64,000 bases of DNA from Bacillus sp. S3 (GCF_005154805.1 NZ_CP039727.1:2043501-2107500), one strand, 5' to 3'; counted from the stretch's first letter, positions 7,996 through 17,515 are shown. Numbers and translations: made by a program. The notes: generated by a model not told the origin, from the letters alone.

Positions 7996-10900
7996 AATTG
8001 TCGGCCTGAAATATGATGGCATGCAAAAACAATATAAAGACACAACGTTTAATTTCCATAATGAGGAGACATCCACAAATGGCCTTGTTGCGATGATGAA
8101 TGGGGGCGGGAAAGGTGTGTTCCTTCAGACCATTTTCCAAATCCTCAAACCTGGAACCTCATGGGGAAAACAGAACAATCGTTATTATCAGCAGTTCTTC
8201 TTTAATAATAAAGAACAATTTATTCCCTATACCTTTCATGTTGTTATCCAATGGGAATTAGACGGTGCTGACCGCACCTATCTGATTACCGGAGGAATGT
8301 TCTCAGCCGAGCAGCGGATTTCGATGAGTGAAGAAAGTGGTAATGAGACTAAAACATTGGAACAGGAGGCAAAGATTCTTCCTGCTATTACATTCTATAC
8401 AAGAGAATTTGAACGGAAAGAAGATGCAGCACTTGAGCATATACCACTCTATGAAAATGGTGAGGTTGCTGAAACAGAAAGTTTAAAGGACTATTTAAAA
8501 TGGAATGGATATGACGTTTACAAAGATACGAAGAAGCACTATCGAATTCTTGATTCATACGGAATTAACCGTAAAGATTGGGATATTATGAAGGACATTA
8601 ACAAGGATGAAGGTGGCGTCGGGAAATACTTCGAGGGAGCTGAGGATGATCATTCGCTGTTCCAAAAACGAATCATTCCTACTGTGAGTCAGGTCTTACT
8701 TCGAACTGAGCATCAAAAGAACGATCTTGTCGAGATTTTCAAGAGTCAGGCTAGTATTGCGAAGGACCTTCCTGTTCTCTTAAAAAGAGAGCAGGCCCAT
8801 AAAGAGTTTTTAGAAGACATTGTCCCGTTTGGAGAGCATTTAGCTAAAGGGGTTGAACATAAGGAAATTGTTCAAGCCAGTATCCAGGCAGGAAGACAAC
8901 TGCTTGGTGCGTTAGAGCATTTGAAGCAAGCGGAAGAGGAAACGCTGCTTACTTTAGCGAAAGATCTAGAGAAATTAACGATAAGACAAACAGAACTACA
9001 CTATCAAAAAGACAATTTAGAGTATGCAAAAGCTCACAGAGAGGTATTGAACTGGGAAAAGAAATTAGTGGAAGAAAGGAAGTTGCATACTTCCTTACAA
9101 GATATCGTAGGGCAGAAACAGAAACAAAAAGAGCAGCTGGACTTTCAAGTTTTATTGAAAGAGTGGAGTGAAAACGAACAAAGTATTCGTACGCTTTCAC
9201 AGCAAATGGCAATATTGGAGCAAAATAGCGGCTTAGATCAAGTGAACCAAAGAATGGATGAAATCAAACAAGAAGCTAGAAAGCAATGGGAGCATGCGTA
9301 TCAATCCATTCAAGAAGCTGTTAAGCAGTATTTGGGGTATCAGAAGTTTTTAAAGAAAAAAGGTACGGAGCTTTCCGGGCTGGATAAACAAAAGATAAAA
9401 GACCTCGCACAGCTTAGTTCGGAAATTGATTTCCTATACACGCAAATTCATACCTATGAATCTAAGGAATCTGCACTGATCAAAGAATTTGGAGACCGCT
9501 TATCCTATGATTTTAAGGGGTTGATTGAGAGTTTTTCAAAGCAAATTGAAGATAAAAAGGCCAGATTAGGAGAGCTGCAAGCAAAGGATAAAGAGTCTCA
9601 TGAAAAGCAAAATCAACTTGCCACTTCACATGGTACTCTCGTCCAATCGATTCAGTTTTCAGAAGAAAAATGTGAAGACTTAAAATTAGCAAACCAAAAA
9701 CAAAAGGAAAAAGAAGCAAAACTGTCAGACAAGCTTCATGGTTTACTAGACATTGTCACGGCACCGTTTACTCACTCGCTTTTATCGAAATATAGCTTAC
9801 AGATAGAAGAAATACTGCTTAATAACCGACAACAAGCTGAACAATTAAAAAAAGAACTTTGGGAAACACAACTGGACCATTCCTTAAATGATGAACCCTT
9901 CTGGATACCGAATAAAGATGTGAAGGAATTAAAGGAGTGGATCGATGAGAAGACGGGGATTGATGTATTTTATGGAACCCAGTTTCTCCAATCTTTAAGT
10001 ACAGAGGAAATGGCAAACTGTCTAATAGCCTATCCGCTGCTTCCGTATGGGTTGATCGTCAGTCATCATCAATGGCAAAAGATTAATCAGCAGGTTCTTT
10101 CAGGAAGAATGTTCAAGAGTCCTGTACCGATTTTCATGCGGGAGGAAATGAATAACGAAAAGCAGCCATCATCCTTTGTGATCATTAATGGAACCGAAAA
10201 AGAGCTTTTAAGTGAGAAAAATCAATTCACCAACTGGAAAATTAAGATTTCTAAACAAATAGAAGAGAAGAAAGATGCACTCATAGAACTAGAAAAAACA
10301 GAAACCTCTTTGCGTAGAATTTTGAAAGAAATGGATCGTTTTTTATCAAGTGATCTTTCTAGTGATATTGAAAAAGCTGTCAATCAGGAACAAAACGCTC
10401 TTCTTTCTAAGAAAACACAGTTACAGGAAATCATCACACGAGAACAAAAGGAAAAAGATGCTCAGCTTGAGTTAAAAGAACAGCTAGAAAAAACAATAGG
10501 CAGAATAGAAAAGCTTACACAAAATGTAGAAAGATTAGAGGATTTTGATCAAGAAAAAACGCTTCATCAAGAAAATCTAAGGGTGAAAAGTGAGAAATTA
10601 AAAGTAAAGGAAGGTTTGATCGTTCAGCAGCAAGAAATCGAAAAAGAGCACCATACTATTGCTGACTTGCAAAACCAGTGGAGTCAAACCTATATAGAAT
10701 GGAAGCTAGCAACCGAACAAAATATGAAGGAAATCAGATTGTTTATTGAAGATGCGGTTTTTCCTGCTAATGAAAAAGCGGAGATGTCTGAAGAGGTTCC
10801 GCGTTTATCACTACATTTATTAGAAGAGATCAACAATAGTATCGAAGCGCTAAAGCAGCTTCAAAAATCCAAAGAAGAACAAGCTAGAGAATTACTCGTT

Positions 10901-12442
10901 ATTCAAGCAAAAAAAGAAACCGAACAAAAACAGCAAAAGAAATTAGAGAAAAAACTCCATACGCAAAACGAGGCGTGGAAGGACGCTGCGGCACCTGATG
11001 AACCTTTAAGTATATTAGAAAATATGCTTCAAACGGCACAGAAGGAAGCAAGGACTGCTGAAAAAGAAGAACGGGAGAAAGGAACGGCAGTAACCGTAGC
11101 AGAAACATCATTACAGCATGCGGCCGAACAGCGTGAAAAGGCAGGAAAGAAAATTGCAAAACATGAAAAACAACCGGAAGAATGGGAAGATCTCGACTTA
11201 GAAGTGAAGGCTGTAGAAATTAAAGATCAAACAAAAATAACCAAAGAGGAAGTAAAGCAGACTGAAAAACGCCAAAAAGAAACTGAAACAAAAATTGCGG
11301 GTTTTGAAGGGGATTTGTTAACCTTATCCGTTATTCTAAAAGAAGAAGCGGCAGCATTTACGAATCAGGATGTAGAAAAAATTAAAAGCCAAGGCAAAGC
11401 TTGTATCTTATCTTGGTGTGAAGAACATCAAAAGATTCAGGAAGAAGGCCAAGAGAAGCATGCGAAAATCGATCAGTCTCTACGTAATTTAAAGCTTACG
11501 ATTGAAGGGAAAGAGTGGGAGATTCGTTTCAAAAATGAAGTATTAACAACACTTGACCATATGGATACTAGGCATTATTCGCATATCCAAACAATAGTTA
11601 ATAATATGAAGCGTTTTTCCAAAAGTGGATTGGAACAATTAGAACGCGACAAAGAAAGGGCAGAAAAGGCGCAAAACTTCTGGGCCAGCCGTGCCAGCAT
11701 GAAAGTAATGAGCATTTCAGAAGCGATTCGTTCCATGATTGCGAAAATGAAACTGAAAAATGAACGAGGATCCTTTCCGCTTGTCCAGCTCAAAGAGGAT
11801 ATCCTGCCAAAAATGGCTGAAGATATCGAACCGCTCTTGAAGCAGCATTTTGTGGCTGCTATTAACAAAATCACGAAACAATTTGATTTGATTGATGATC
11901 ATAATCGAGCCTTAGATGAAGAAATAAAACAACTCATTAGTGATGAGCAAATTTTATTTGTATCCCTTCGAAATCGCTATCCAGAGCTTTTGGTTTATAA
12001 TATGCGAACGGATAATGCCTTCATGTACGGGAAACCGCAAAGAGAGCATTATTCAACCTGGCAGACGATTAATCAAGGTTCCAAGACGAAATCTGATGGC
12101 AGCGGAGGACAAAAGCTATCGGCTCGAATGGTGATGATGATGATGTTATTATCGGTTAAGAGCGAAACAGATCAAAGCTGGGTTCCTTTGGTCTGTGATA
12201 ATCCGTTTGGACAGGCAGCATCGGCACATGTCCTTGATCCGATCTTTGCCGTTGCTGAAAAACTGAAGTTTCAATTCATCGTCGTCACTCCGCCCGAACT
12301 GGTGAAAACAGAAATCAGTCAAAGATTTGCTGCCTATTATAAATTGGACTTCATACGTGAAAAAGGTAAAGAAATTGTAACGGACACAATTGTTCCGGCA
12401 TTTCGGATTTACCAGGGAGAAGAAGTCGTTCAGGGAAGGTAA
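7973..12442 (+). CDS. jetC: Wadjet defence protein JetC (SMC/MukB-like ATPase)
   Basis: A 1489-aa SMC-like ATPase. The N-terminal head has a P-loop-like NGGGKG (residues 43-48), where the usual Ser/Thr after GK is Gly. Two long coiled coils (about 270-600 and 755-1270) flank a globular hinge (about 600-755). The C-terminal head carries the ABC signature SDGSGGQK (1374-1381) and Walker B PLVCDNPFG (D1409), followed by PELVKTEISQRF. In known Wadjets, JetABC extrudes DNA loops and presents small circles to JetD for cutting, limiting plasmids. AGGAGG precedes the ATG. It is the last gene of the operon, and the start overlaps jetB by 23 nt. Confidence 0.93.
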   Translation: MPKIHRIRIVGLKYDGMQKQYKDTTFNFHNEETSTNGLVAMMNGGGKGVFLQTIFQILKPGTSWGKQNNRYYQQFFFNNKEQFIPYTFHVVIQWELDGADRTYLITGGMFSAEQRISMSEESGNETKTLEQEAKILPAITFYTREFERKEDAALEHIPLYENGEVAETESLKDYLKWNGYDVYKDTKKHYRILDSYGINRKDWDIMKDINKDEGGVGKYFEGAEDDHSLFQKRIIPTVSQVLLRTEHQKNDLVEIFKSQASIAKDLPVLLKREQAHKEFLEDIVPFGEHLAKGVEHKEIVQASIQAGRQLLGALEHLKQAEEETLLTLAKDLEKLTIRQTELHYQKDNLEYAKAHREVLNWEKKLVEERKLHTSLQDIVGQKQKQKEQLDFQVLLKEWSENEQSIRTLSQQMAILEQNSGLDQVNQRMDEIKQEARKQWEHAYQSIQEAVKQYLGYQKFLKKKGTELSGLDKQKIKDLAQLSSEIDFLYTQIHTYESKESALIKEFGDRLSYDFKGLIESFSKQIEDKKARLGELQAKDKESHEKQNQLATSHGTLVQSIQFSEEKCEDLKLANQKQKEKEAKLSDKLHGLLDIVTAPFTHSLLSKYSLQIEEILLNNRQQAEQLKKELWETQLDHSLNDEPFWIPNKDVKELKEWIDEKTGIDVFYGTQFLQSLSTEEMANCLIAYPLLPYGLIVSHHQWQKINQQVLSGRMFKSPVPIFMREEMNNEKQPSSFVIINGTEKELLSEKNQFTNWKIKISKQIEEKKDALIELEKTETSLRRILKEMDRFLSSDLSSDIEKAVNQEQNALLSKKTQLQEIITREQKEKDAQLELKEQLEKTIGRIEKLTQNVERLEDFDQEKTLHQENLRVKSEKLKVKEGLIVQQQEIEKEHHTIADLQNQWSQTYIEWKLATEQNMKEIRLFIEDAVFPANEKAEMSEEVPRLSLHLLEEINNSIEALKQLQKSKEEQARELLVIQAKKETEQKQQKKLEKKLHTQNEAWKDAAAPDEPLSILENMLQTAQKEARTAEKEEREKGTAVTVAETSLQHAAEQREKAGKKIAKHEKQPEEWEDLDLEVKAVEIKDQTKITKEEVKQTEKRQKETETKIAGFEGDLLTLSVILKEEAAAFTNQDVEKIKSQGKACILSWCEEHQKIQEEGQEKHAKIDQSLRNLKLTIEGKEWEIRFKNEVLTTLDHMDTRHYSHIQTIVNNMKRFSKSGLEQLERDKERAEKAQNFWASRASMKVMSISEAIRSMIAKMKLKNERGSFPLVQLKEDILPKMAEDIEPLLKQHFVAAINKITKQFDLIDDHNRALDEEIKQLISDEQILFVSLRNRYPELLVYNMRTDNAFMYGKPQREHYSTWQTINQGSKTKSDGSGGQKLSARMVMMMMLLSVKSETDQSWVPLVCDNPFGQAASAHVLDPIFAVAEKLKFQFIVVTPPELVKTEISQRFAAYYKLDFIREKGKEIVTDTIVPAFRIYQGEEVVQGR

Positions 12443-12470
12443 AACAATTTGATAACATAGTATGAAATAA

Positions 12471-12498
12471 GGGGTGTCCCGAAAGAAGGGGACACCCT
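12471..12498 (+). terminator. Stem-loop after jetC (weak terminator or dispersed hairpin)
   Basis: A 10-bp stem (GGGGTGTCCC / GGGACACCCT, one G-U pair) with loop GAAAGAAG, 28 nt after jetC. It lacks a proper T-run (AAAAGTTTTG follows), so it may be an imperfect terminator or a dispersed hairpin repeat. Confidence 0.5.
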
Positions 12499-12527
12499 AA
12501 AAGTTTTGTCCGATCCTATTTTACCTT

Positions 12528-12555
12528 TTGATTTGTTTATTAAATTTGATATAAT
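12528..12555 (+). promoter_or_regulatory. Sigma-A promoter of brnQ
   Basis: TTGATT (12528-12533), a 16-nt spacer and a perfect TATAAT (12550-12555), 35 nt upstream of the brnQ ATG. The leader is short, with no room for a T-box or riboswitch. Confidence 0.6.
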
Positions 12556-12589
12556 TGTACAATATTTTCACATCATAAGGAGAAACATC

Positions 12590-13915
12590 ATGAAGTTTTC
12601 TGGAAAGCAAGTGGTCTTTATTAGTTTTATGTTATTTTCTATGTTTTTCGGGGCTGGCAACCTGATTTTTCCACCATTCCTTGGTCAATCGGCAGGTGCG
12701 CATTTTTGGACAGCTCTAATCGGTTTTATAGTTTCTGCGGTAGGACTCCCTATTCTAGGTGTGATTTCCGTTGCGATGGCTGGAAGTTTTAATGATTTAA
12801 ACCAAAGAGTTCATCCTGTTTTTGCTTTGGTTTTTCCATTTTTAATTTATATTGCAATCGGTCCGGGACTGGCCATACCTCGTGCAGGTAGTCTTGCCTT
12901 TGAAATGGGTGTAGCACCATTCTTGCCGGAAGCTTTGATGGAAAGTCCAGTTTCCTTGTTCATTTATAGCATCCTCTTTTTTGGACTTGTCACATGGTTA
13001 TGTATGTATCCTTCCAAGCTAATTCACCTATTTGGAAAACTTTTGACCCCTATATTATTGGCTTTGATTGCTATCATTTTTATCAAGAGCCTAATTGATC
13101 CAATAGGTCCCCATGGAGCACCTAAAGGGAATTATCAGATAAGCCCGGTATTTCAAGGTTTTTTAGATGGTTATTTAACCATGGATGCATTGGCAGCACT
13201 CGCTTTTGGGATTGTGATTGCCAATACTTTGACCGCACAGGGTGTCCTGGATAATAAAAAAAGATCAGTTTATATGATGTACGCTGGTTTAGGTGCAGGT
13301 TTGTTACTTACGTTGATTTATCTTATTTTAGGCTATTTAGGTGCAGCAAGTTCTTCATTAGGACAAGCAGAAAATGGGGCCATCATTTTATCTAATGTTA
13401 TGACATATCTTTTTGGACAAAGCGGTACGCTTCTTTTAGGGATAGTCTTTACTCTAGCCTGTTTCTGTGTATCTATAGGTTTAATTACCTCGTGCAGCCA
13501 ATTTTTCTCCAATGCTCTGCCAAGAATCACATATAAAATGTGGGTCCTGATCGTAGCCGTTCTTAGTACTGCTATTGCCAATTTAGGATTAACACAAATC
13601 CTGCAAATTTCGGTACCCATCCTTGGCATGATCTACCCAATTGCCATCGTTCTTATTTTCTTAGGTCTATTCGATAATATTGTTAGGGGAAAACGATATA
13701 TTTATATCAGTGTAATCGGATTTGTGGCCATTTTTAGTCTCTTGGATACAGTAAACAAGACATTTCTCGGAAATAAATGGAGCAATGCTTTTGGAATCCT
13801 TCCTTTTTATCATGAGGGAATTGGATGGATCATACCGGCGCTAATCGGTTTAATAGTTGGCTATCTTATGGGAATGTTTAAAGGAGATACTTCTTTTCCT
13901 GAAAAAACTGCATAG
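12590..13915 (+). CDS. brnQ: Branched-chain amino acid:cation symporter BrnQ
   Basis: A 441-aa integral membrane protein with about 12 hydrophobic segments. The N-terminal family signature ISFMLFSMFFGAGNLIFPP is followed by GPGLAIPRAG and SCSQFF segments typical of the LIVCS (BrnQ/BraB) family. It imports Leu, Ile and Val with Na+. The frame opens earlier (12506), but AAGGAG lies 8 nt before the ATG at 12590 and the family begins at that Met, so the upstream 28 codons are excluded. It is monocistronic, with its own promoter and the terminator at 13923-13960. Confidence 0.95.
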   Translation: MKFSGKQVVFISFMLFSMFFGAGNLIFPPFLGQSAGAHFWTALIGFIVSAVGLPILGVISVAMAGSFNDLNQRVHPVFALVFPFLIYIAIGPGLAIPRAGSLAFEMGVAPFLPEALMESPVSLFIYSILFFGLVTWLCMYPSKLIHLFGKLLTPILLALIAIIFIKSLIDPIGPHGAPKGNYQISPVFQGFLDGYLTMDALAALAFGIVIANTLTAQGVLDNKKRSVYMMYAGLGAGLLLTLIYLILGYLGAASSSLGQAENGAIILSNVMTYLFGQSGTLLLGIVFTLACFCVSIGLITSCSQFFSNALPRITYKMWVLIVAVLSTAIANLGLTQILQISVPILGMIYPIAIVLIFLGLFDNIVRGKRYIYISVIGFVAIFSLLDTVNKTFLGNKWSNAFGILPFYHEGIGWIIPALIGLIVGYLMGMFKGDTSFPEKTA

Positions 13916-13922
13916 GGGAAGT

Positions 13923-13960
13923 AAAAATCTCACTAATCTTTGGGTTAGTGAGATTTTTTT
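13923..13960 (+). terminator. Terminator of brnQ
   Basis: A 14-bp perfect stem (AAAAATCTCACTAA with its complement), loop TCTTTGGG, continuing into a run of seven T. Confidence 0.93.
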
Positions 13961-14051
13961 GGAGAAATTTGGCCTTTGGTTATTAATTAATGGATTTGGA
14001 TACTTTAATTAATGAAACGTTTTTTATGAGGACGGATTGAGGTGTGCAAAA

Positions 14052-15185
14052 ATGAAGGCAGTTACTTATCAAGGACCTAAAAAGGTAGAAGTGAATCAAG
14101 TTGATGATGCAAAGATAGAGGACAATGAGGATATTATCGTTAGTATAACATCAACAGCCATTTGTGGGTCGGATTTACATTTATATCAAGGGAATTTCCC
14201 CTTGCCGCCAGGGTACATCATCGGCCATGAACCAATGGGGATTGTCGAAGAGGTTGGGCCGGGCGTAACGAAGGTAAAGAAAGGGGATCGTGTGGTCATT
14301 CCGTTCACTGTTTCGTGCGGACATTGCTTTTATTGCCAGCATGAAATGGAAAGCCAATGCGACAACTCTAACCCACACTATGATTCAGGTGGGTATTTTG
14401 GATACTCAGAGAAGTTTGGTAACCATCCAGGCGGGCAGGCAGAATATTTAAAAGTTCCATTTGGGAATTTTACCCCATTTGTTATTCCTGAGTCGTGTGA
14501 TCTAGAGGATGAATCCCTGTTATTTTTATCCGATGTTTTGCCTACTGCTTATTGGAGCGTTGAAAATGCCGGTGTAAAAGCAGGCGATACTGTTATCGTA
14601 CTCGGCTGCGGACCGATTGGCTTAATGGCTCAAAAATTCTCTTGGATGAAAGGGGCCAAACGAGTCATCGCGATTGATTATTTAGATTATCGGCTTGATC
14701 ATGCAAAAAAAATGAATCAAGTTGAGATTTATGAATTTACAAAATACCCTGATATGGGTGAGCATTTGAAAGAAATTACCCATGGTGGTGCTGACGTAGT
14801 CATTGATTGTGTAGGGATGGATGGGAAAAAATCACCGCTGGAATTTTTGGAGCAAAAATTTAAACTCCAGGGCGGAACGCTAGGGCCCATTCAGATTTCA
14901 ACAAAAGCCGTTAGAAAATACGGGACCGTTCAAATGACTGGCGTTTATGGCGGAAATTATAATGCTTTCCCACTAGGGGCCTTTTGGGTTCGAAATATTT
15001 CCCTAAAAATGGGTCAGGCACCAGCACGGCATTTTATGCCTGGACTATTTGAGAAAATAATGAACAACGAATTTGATCCAAAAGAGATTATTACTCATAA
15101 ATTATCCCTTGAGGAAGCTGAACACGGCTATAGAATCTTTAATAATCATGAAGAAAATTGCATTAAAGTGATTCTAAAACCATAG
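14052..15185 (+). CDS. Zinc-dependent alcohol dehydrogenase (FdhA-like branch)
   Basis: A 377-aa medium-chain dehydrogenase. Catalytic zinc ligands are visible in AICGSDLH (Cys) and IIGHEPMG (His, Glu). The structural zinc site is the four-Cys loop CGHCFYCQHEMESQC. The NAD(P)-binding Rossmann motif is VLGCGPIGLMAQ. The insert with long C-terminal loops (GGTLGPIQIST, FWVRNISLKMGQAPARHFM) resembles the glutathione-independent formaldehyde dehydrogenase/threonine-dehydrogenase-like subgroup. The reaction would be NAD-linked oxidation of an alcohol, with the substrate unknown. The ATG at 14052, with GAGGTG 8 nt upstream, is preferred over an upstream TTG. It is monocistronic. Confidence 0.9.
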   Translation: MKAVTYQGPKKVEVNQVDDAKIEDNEDIIVSITSTAICGSDLHLYQGNFPLPPGYIIGHEPMGIVEEVGPGVTKVKKGDRVVIPFTVSCGHCFYCQHEMESQCDNSNPHYDSGGYFGYSEKFGNHPGGQAEYLKVPFGNFTPFVIPESCDLEDESLLFLSDVLPTAYWSVENAGVKAGDTVIVLGCGPIGLMAQKFSWMKGAKRVIAIDYLDYRLDHAKKMNQVEIYEFTKYPDMGEHLKEITHGGADVVIDCVGMDGKKSPLEFLEQKFKLQGGTLGPIQISTKAVRKYGTVQMTGVYGGNYNAFPLGAFWVRNISLKMGQAPARHFMPGLFEKIMNNEFDPKEIITHKLSLEEAEHGYRIFNNHEENCIKVILKP

Positions 15186-15210
15186 ACTCTTGAATTTGTT
15201 GTCAAAAAGG

Positions 15211-15274
15211 AATCCAAAAAAGCTTATAGACCTCTCGAGAATGTAGAGAATGTCTATAAGCCTTTTTTTGGATT
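15211..15274. terminator. Bidirectional terminator between the ADH and BMP genes
   Basis: A long stem (AATCCAAAAAAGCTTATAGAC against GTCTATAAGCCTTTTTTTGGATT) with T-runs in both directions. It serves two convergent genes and abuts the stop codon of the minus-strand lipoprotein gene. Confidence 0.9.
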
Positions 15275-16363
15275 TTATTTGTTTGGATTAAAGTTTTGTA
15301 ACTCTTTGCGAGTTCCAGGAACTGTAACTGCACCTGATTTAATCTTTTCAATCCATTCATTAACCGCTGCATCAATTTCGTCTTTGTTCGCGGCTTTTGC
15401 ATTGATAGGAGCTAATCCAACACCATCTTCAGCTAACCCATATAACGTAACTTCGCCGCCAGGAAAATGGCCATCTTTTGTTTTTGTTGCGAGGTCTTTA
15501 ACTGCTACATCAACTCGTTTAATTGCTGATGTAAGAACTACATCTTGACCCATGTCAGCTTGGTCGCGGTCAACACCAATCGCCCAAAAGTCTTTTCCAG
15601 GGTCTTTAGACTTACGATCATTGGCTTCTTTAAAAAGGCCAACACCAGTAGCGCCAGCAGCGTGGAAGATGACGTCCGCACCGGAAGAATACATTTTAGA
15701 AGCGATGGCTTGTCCAAGTTCAGCCTTGTCAAACGCACCAGCAAATTGAACGTCAACTTGAACCTCTGGTTTAGCAGCCTTAACACCAGCTAAGAAACCA
15801 GTTTGGAACCGTTCGATAACAGGAACGTCCATGCCGCCAATAAACCCAATATGATTAGATTTTGTTGTTTTAGCCGCTGCAATTCCTGCAAGGAATCCGG
15901 CTTCCTGCTCCTTGAAAAGAATGCTTGCAACGTTTGGCAGCTTTACTTCTGCATCAACAATCGCAAATTTAGAATCTTTTTGTTGATTTGCAATTTCCTC
16001 AACCGCTGATGGCATTAAGAAGCCAATCGCGTAAACTAAGTCAAAGCCTTCACGAGCAAGTTTATTTAAGTTTGTTGTATAATCGGCATCCGATTTAGAG
16101 GCTAGGTAATCATACCCACCCTTACCTTTGGTTAATCCATTTTCTTTACCAAAATTTTGGAGACCCTCCCAAGACGATTGATTAAATGATTTGTCATCAA
16201 CACCGCCAATGTCCGTAACCATTGCGACAGAGAAGTGATCTTTGTTGTCTCCACCTTTAGTTGTATCGTTGCCCTTGTTATCATTCCCTTTTCCACAAGC
16301 ACCTAAAAGTGTACCTGCTGCAATTACTAGTGATAGTGCTATTCCCAGCTTACGTTTTTTCAA
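15275..16363 (-). CDS. BMP-family ABC substrate-binding lipoprotein (BmpA/PnrA/YufN type)
   Basis: A 362-aa lipoprotein. The signal peptide ends in the lipobox LLGAC, followed by a Gly/Asn/Asp-rich linker. The mature part has the BMP-domain hallmarks VAMVTDIGGVDDKSFNQSSW, HIGFIGGMDVPVIERF and IFHAAGATGVGLF. Known relatives bind purine nucleosides for an ABC importer. The cognate ATPase and permease genes usually sit next door, but here both neighbours are unrelated, so this is an orphan component. The start is TTG with an excellent AAGGAGG 8 nt upstream. A near-consensus promoter and two tandem operator-like repeats lie in the leader. Confidence 0.93.
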   Translation of the reverse strand: MKKRKLGIALSLVIAAGTLLGACGKGNDNKGNDTTKGGDNKDHFSVAMVTDIGGVDDKSFNQSSWEGLQNFGKENGLTKGKGGYDYLASKSDADYTTNLNKLAREGFDLVYAIGFLMPSAVEEIANQQKDSKFAIVDAEVKLPNVASILFKEQEAGFLAGIAAAKTTKSNHIGFIGGMDVPVIERFQTGFLAGVKAAKPEVQVDVQFAGAFDKAELGQAIASKMYSSGADVIFHAAGATGVGLFKEANDRKSKDPGKDFWAIGVDRDQADMGQDVVLTSAIKRVDVAVKDLATKTKDGHFPGGEVTLYGLAEDGVGLAPINAKAANKDEIDAAVNEWIEKIKSGAVTVPGTRKELQNFNPNK

Positions 16364-16398
16364 GATATGTGCCTCCTTAGATGTTGGTTAATAAGTAT

Positions 16399-16429
16399 AA
16401 ACTATTGTTTATAATATAAACTTTCGTTT
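16399..16429 (-). promoter_or_regulatory. Two operator-like direct repeats in the BMP-gene leader
   Basis: AAACTATTGTTTAT (from 16399) and AAACTTTCGTTTGT (from 16418) each have the form AAAC-N4-GTTT. They are 19 bp apart, on the same helix face, between the -10 box and the ribosome site. This fits a repressor site, with the regulator unknown. Confidence 0.45.
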
Positions 16430-16431
16430 GT

Positions 16432-16460
16432 ATTATACTTCTAATAACTATTCAGGTCAA
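16432..16460 (-). promoter_or_regulatory. Sigma-A promoter of the BMP lipoprotein gene
   Basis: Read on the minus strand: TTGACC (16460-16455), a 17-nt spacer, then a perfect TATAAT (16437-16432). It lies about 70 nt upstream of the TTG start. Confidence 0.75.
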
Positions 16461-16633
16461 TTTATTTTGTCCGTACCACACTCAATTATCCATAATTCTA
16501 GTTATGTTCTTAAAAACCTCCATTTCTTATGGTGAAGCGATTATCTAAATACGATATTGATTCTTGATTAGTTGGTTATGAATGGTGAAGGGTTTGGAAA
16601 TAACAGTTGAAAATTCGGGGAAAGAGCTCATTT

Positions 16634-17515
16634 TTAGGAATGGTCATAAAGTTTTTTTCGTTGAAAAGTAGACAGAATTACCCCTCCCACAATAAATAAA
16701 GAACCAAAAATTTCTGCGCCAGTGATTGGCTTGGATAACAATATGAATCCCATGACCATCGCCACAAATGGTTCTAAATTAGATAATATGGATGCATTTG
16801 AAGCATGAACATGTCTAATGTTGTTATTCCAAATCAATGTTGCGATTCCATGGACAATTATGGCGGTTCCGATCAGTAAGGTCCAATCGGGTATTTGAGA
16901 ACTGACACGTAAGGAAGTGTCTAGTGAAAAAGCAAAAGGAATCGACACGATAAAGCCAATAAAATTGGAATATAACGTAATGGTAAGTGGATCGATTCTT
17001 TGAGAGAGGAGCCTCGTCATAATAATCATAATGGCGAATGTCACCATCGTTAAGACAATCCATAATAGTCCACTTTCTAAATGGATGGAAGAAAAATTGC
17101 CTTTTGTTACAACAAAGTAAATACCAATGATGGCTACAATAGACCCCATCGCCATACGCATGGTTAATTTTTCATTCAGAAAAATAGCAGCTAAAATACT
17201 TGTGACTATGGGAGTAGTAGCTAAAATTAATGCAGATGTTGTGGGATCAGCAGTTTGTAATCCTGCAAAAAAGGACCATTGGTTTATAAAAACACCCACG
17301 ACTCCCAGAAAAAAAACCATTAGAAAATCTTTTTTATTCAAAGGTTTAAAGTGTTTCTTGTATAAAGAAAAGCCAGTTAAGAAAACAACAATAAACAAAA
17401 GTCTAAGCATCGTTAATAGAGCTGGAGAAAAATCCCGAACTAATATCTTCCCAAATACAAAATTGCTCCCCCAAACGATTACACATAAAGTTAACAAAGT
17501 ATATGCTTTTAACAA
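16634..17515 (-). CDS. DMT-family (EamA) transporter
   Basis: A 293-aa protein with ten hydrophobic segments arranged as two EamA repeats. The first repeat starts TLCVIVWGSNFVFGK and the second near LLWIVLTMVTFAIMII. It contains family motifs such as PTTSALILATTPIVTSILA and SNLEPFVAMVMGFILL. EamA proteins export or import small metabolites across the cytoplasmic membrane, and the substrate cannot be predicted. The start is TTG with an AGGAAGGGAAG purine run upstream. It is transcribed divergently from the urease genes, 248 bp away, and no functional link is evident. Confidence 0.9.
   Translation of the reverse strand: MLKAYTLLTLCVIVWGSNFVFGKILVRDFSPALLTMLRLLFIVVFLTGFSLYKKHFKPLNKKDFLMVFFLGVVGVFINQWSFFAGLQTADPTTSALILATTPIVTSILAAIFLNEKLTMRMAMGSIVAIIGIYFVVTKGNFSSIHLESGLLWIVLTMVTFAIMIIMTRLLSQRIDPLTITLYSNFIGFIVSIPFAFSLDTSLRVSSQIPDWTLLIGTAIIVHGIATLIWNNNIRHVHASNASILSNLEPFVAMVMGFILLSKPITGAEIFGSLFIVGGVILSTFQRKKLYDHS

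Noticed and set aside
12506..12589. 28-codon N-terminal extension of BrnQ
   Set aside because: It would include the promoter TATAAT. The family starts at the Met of 12590, which has AAGGAG upstream.
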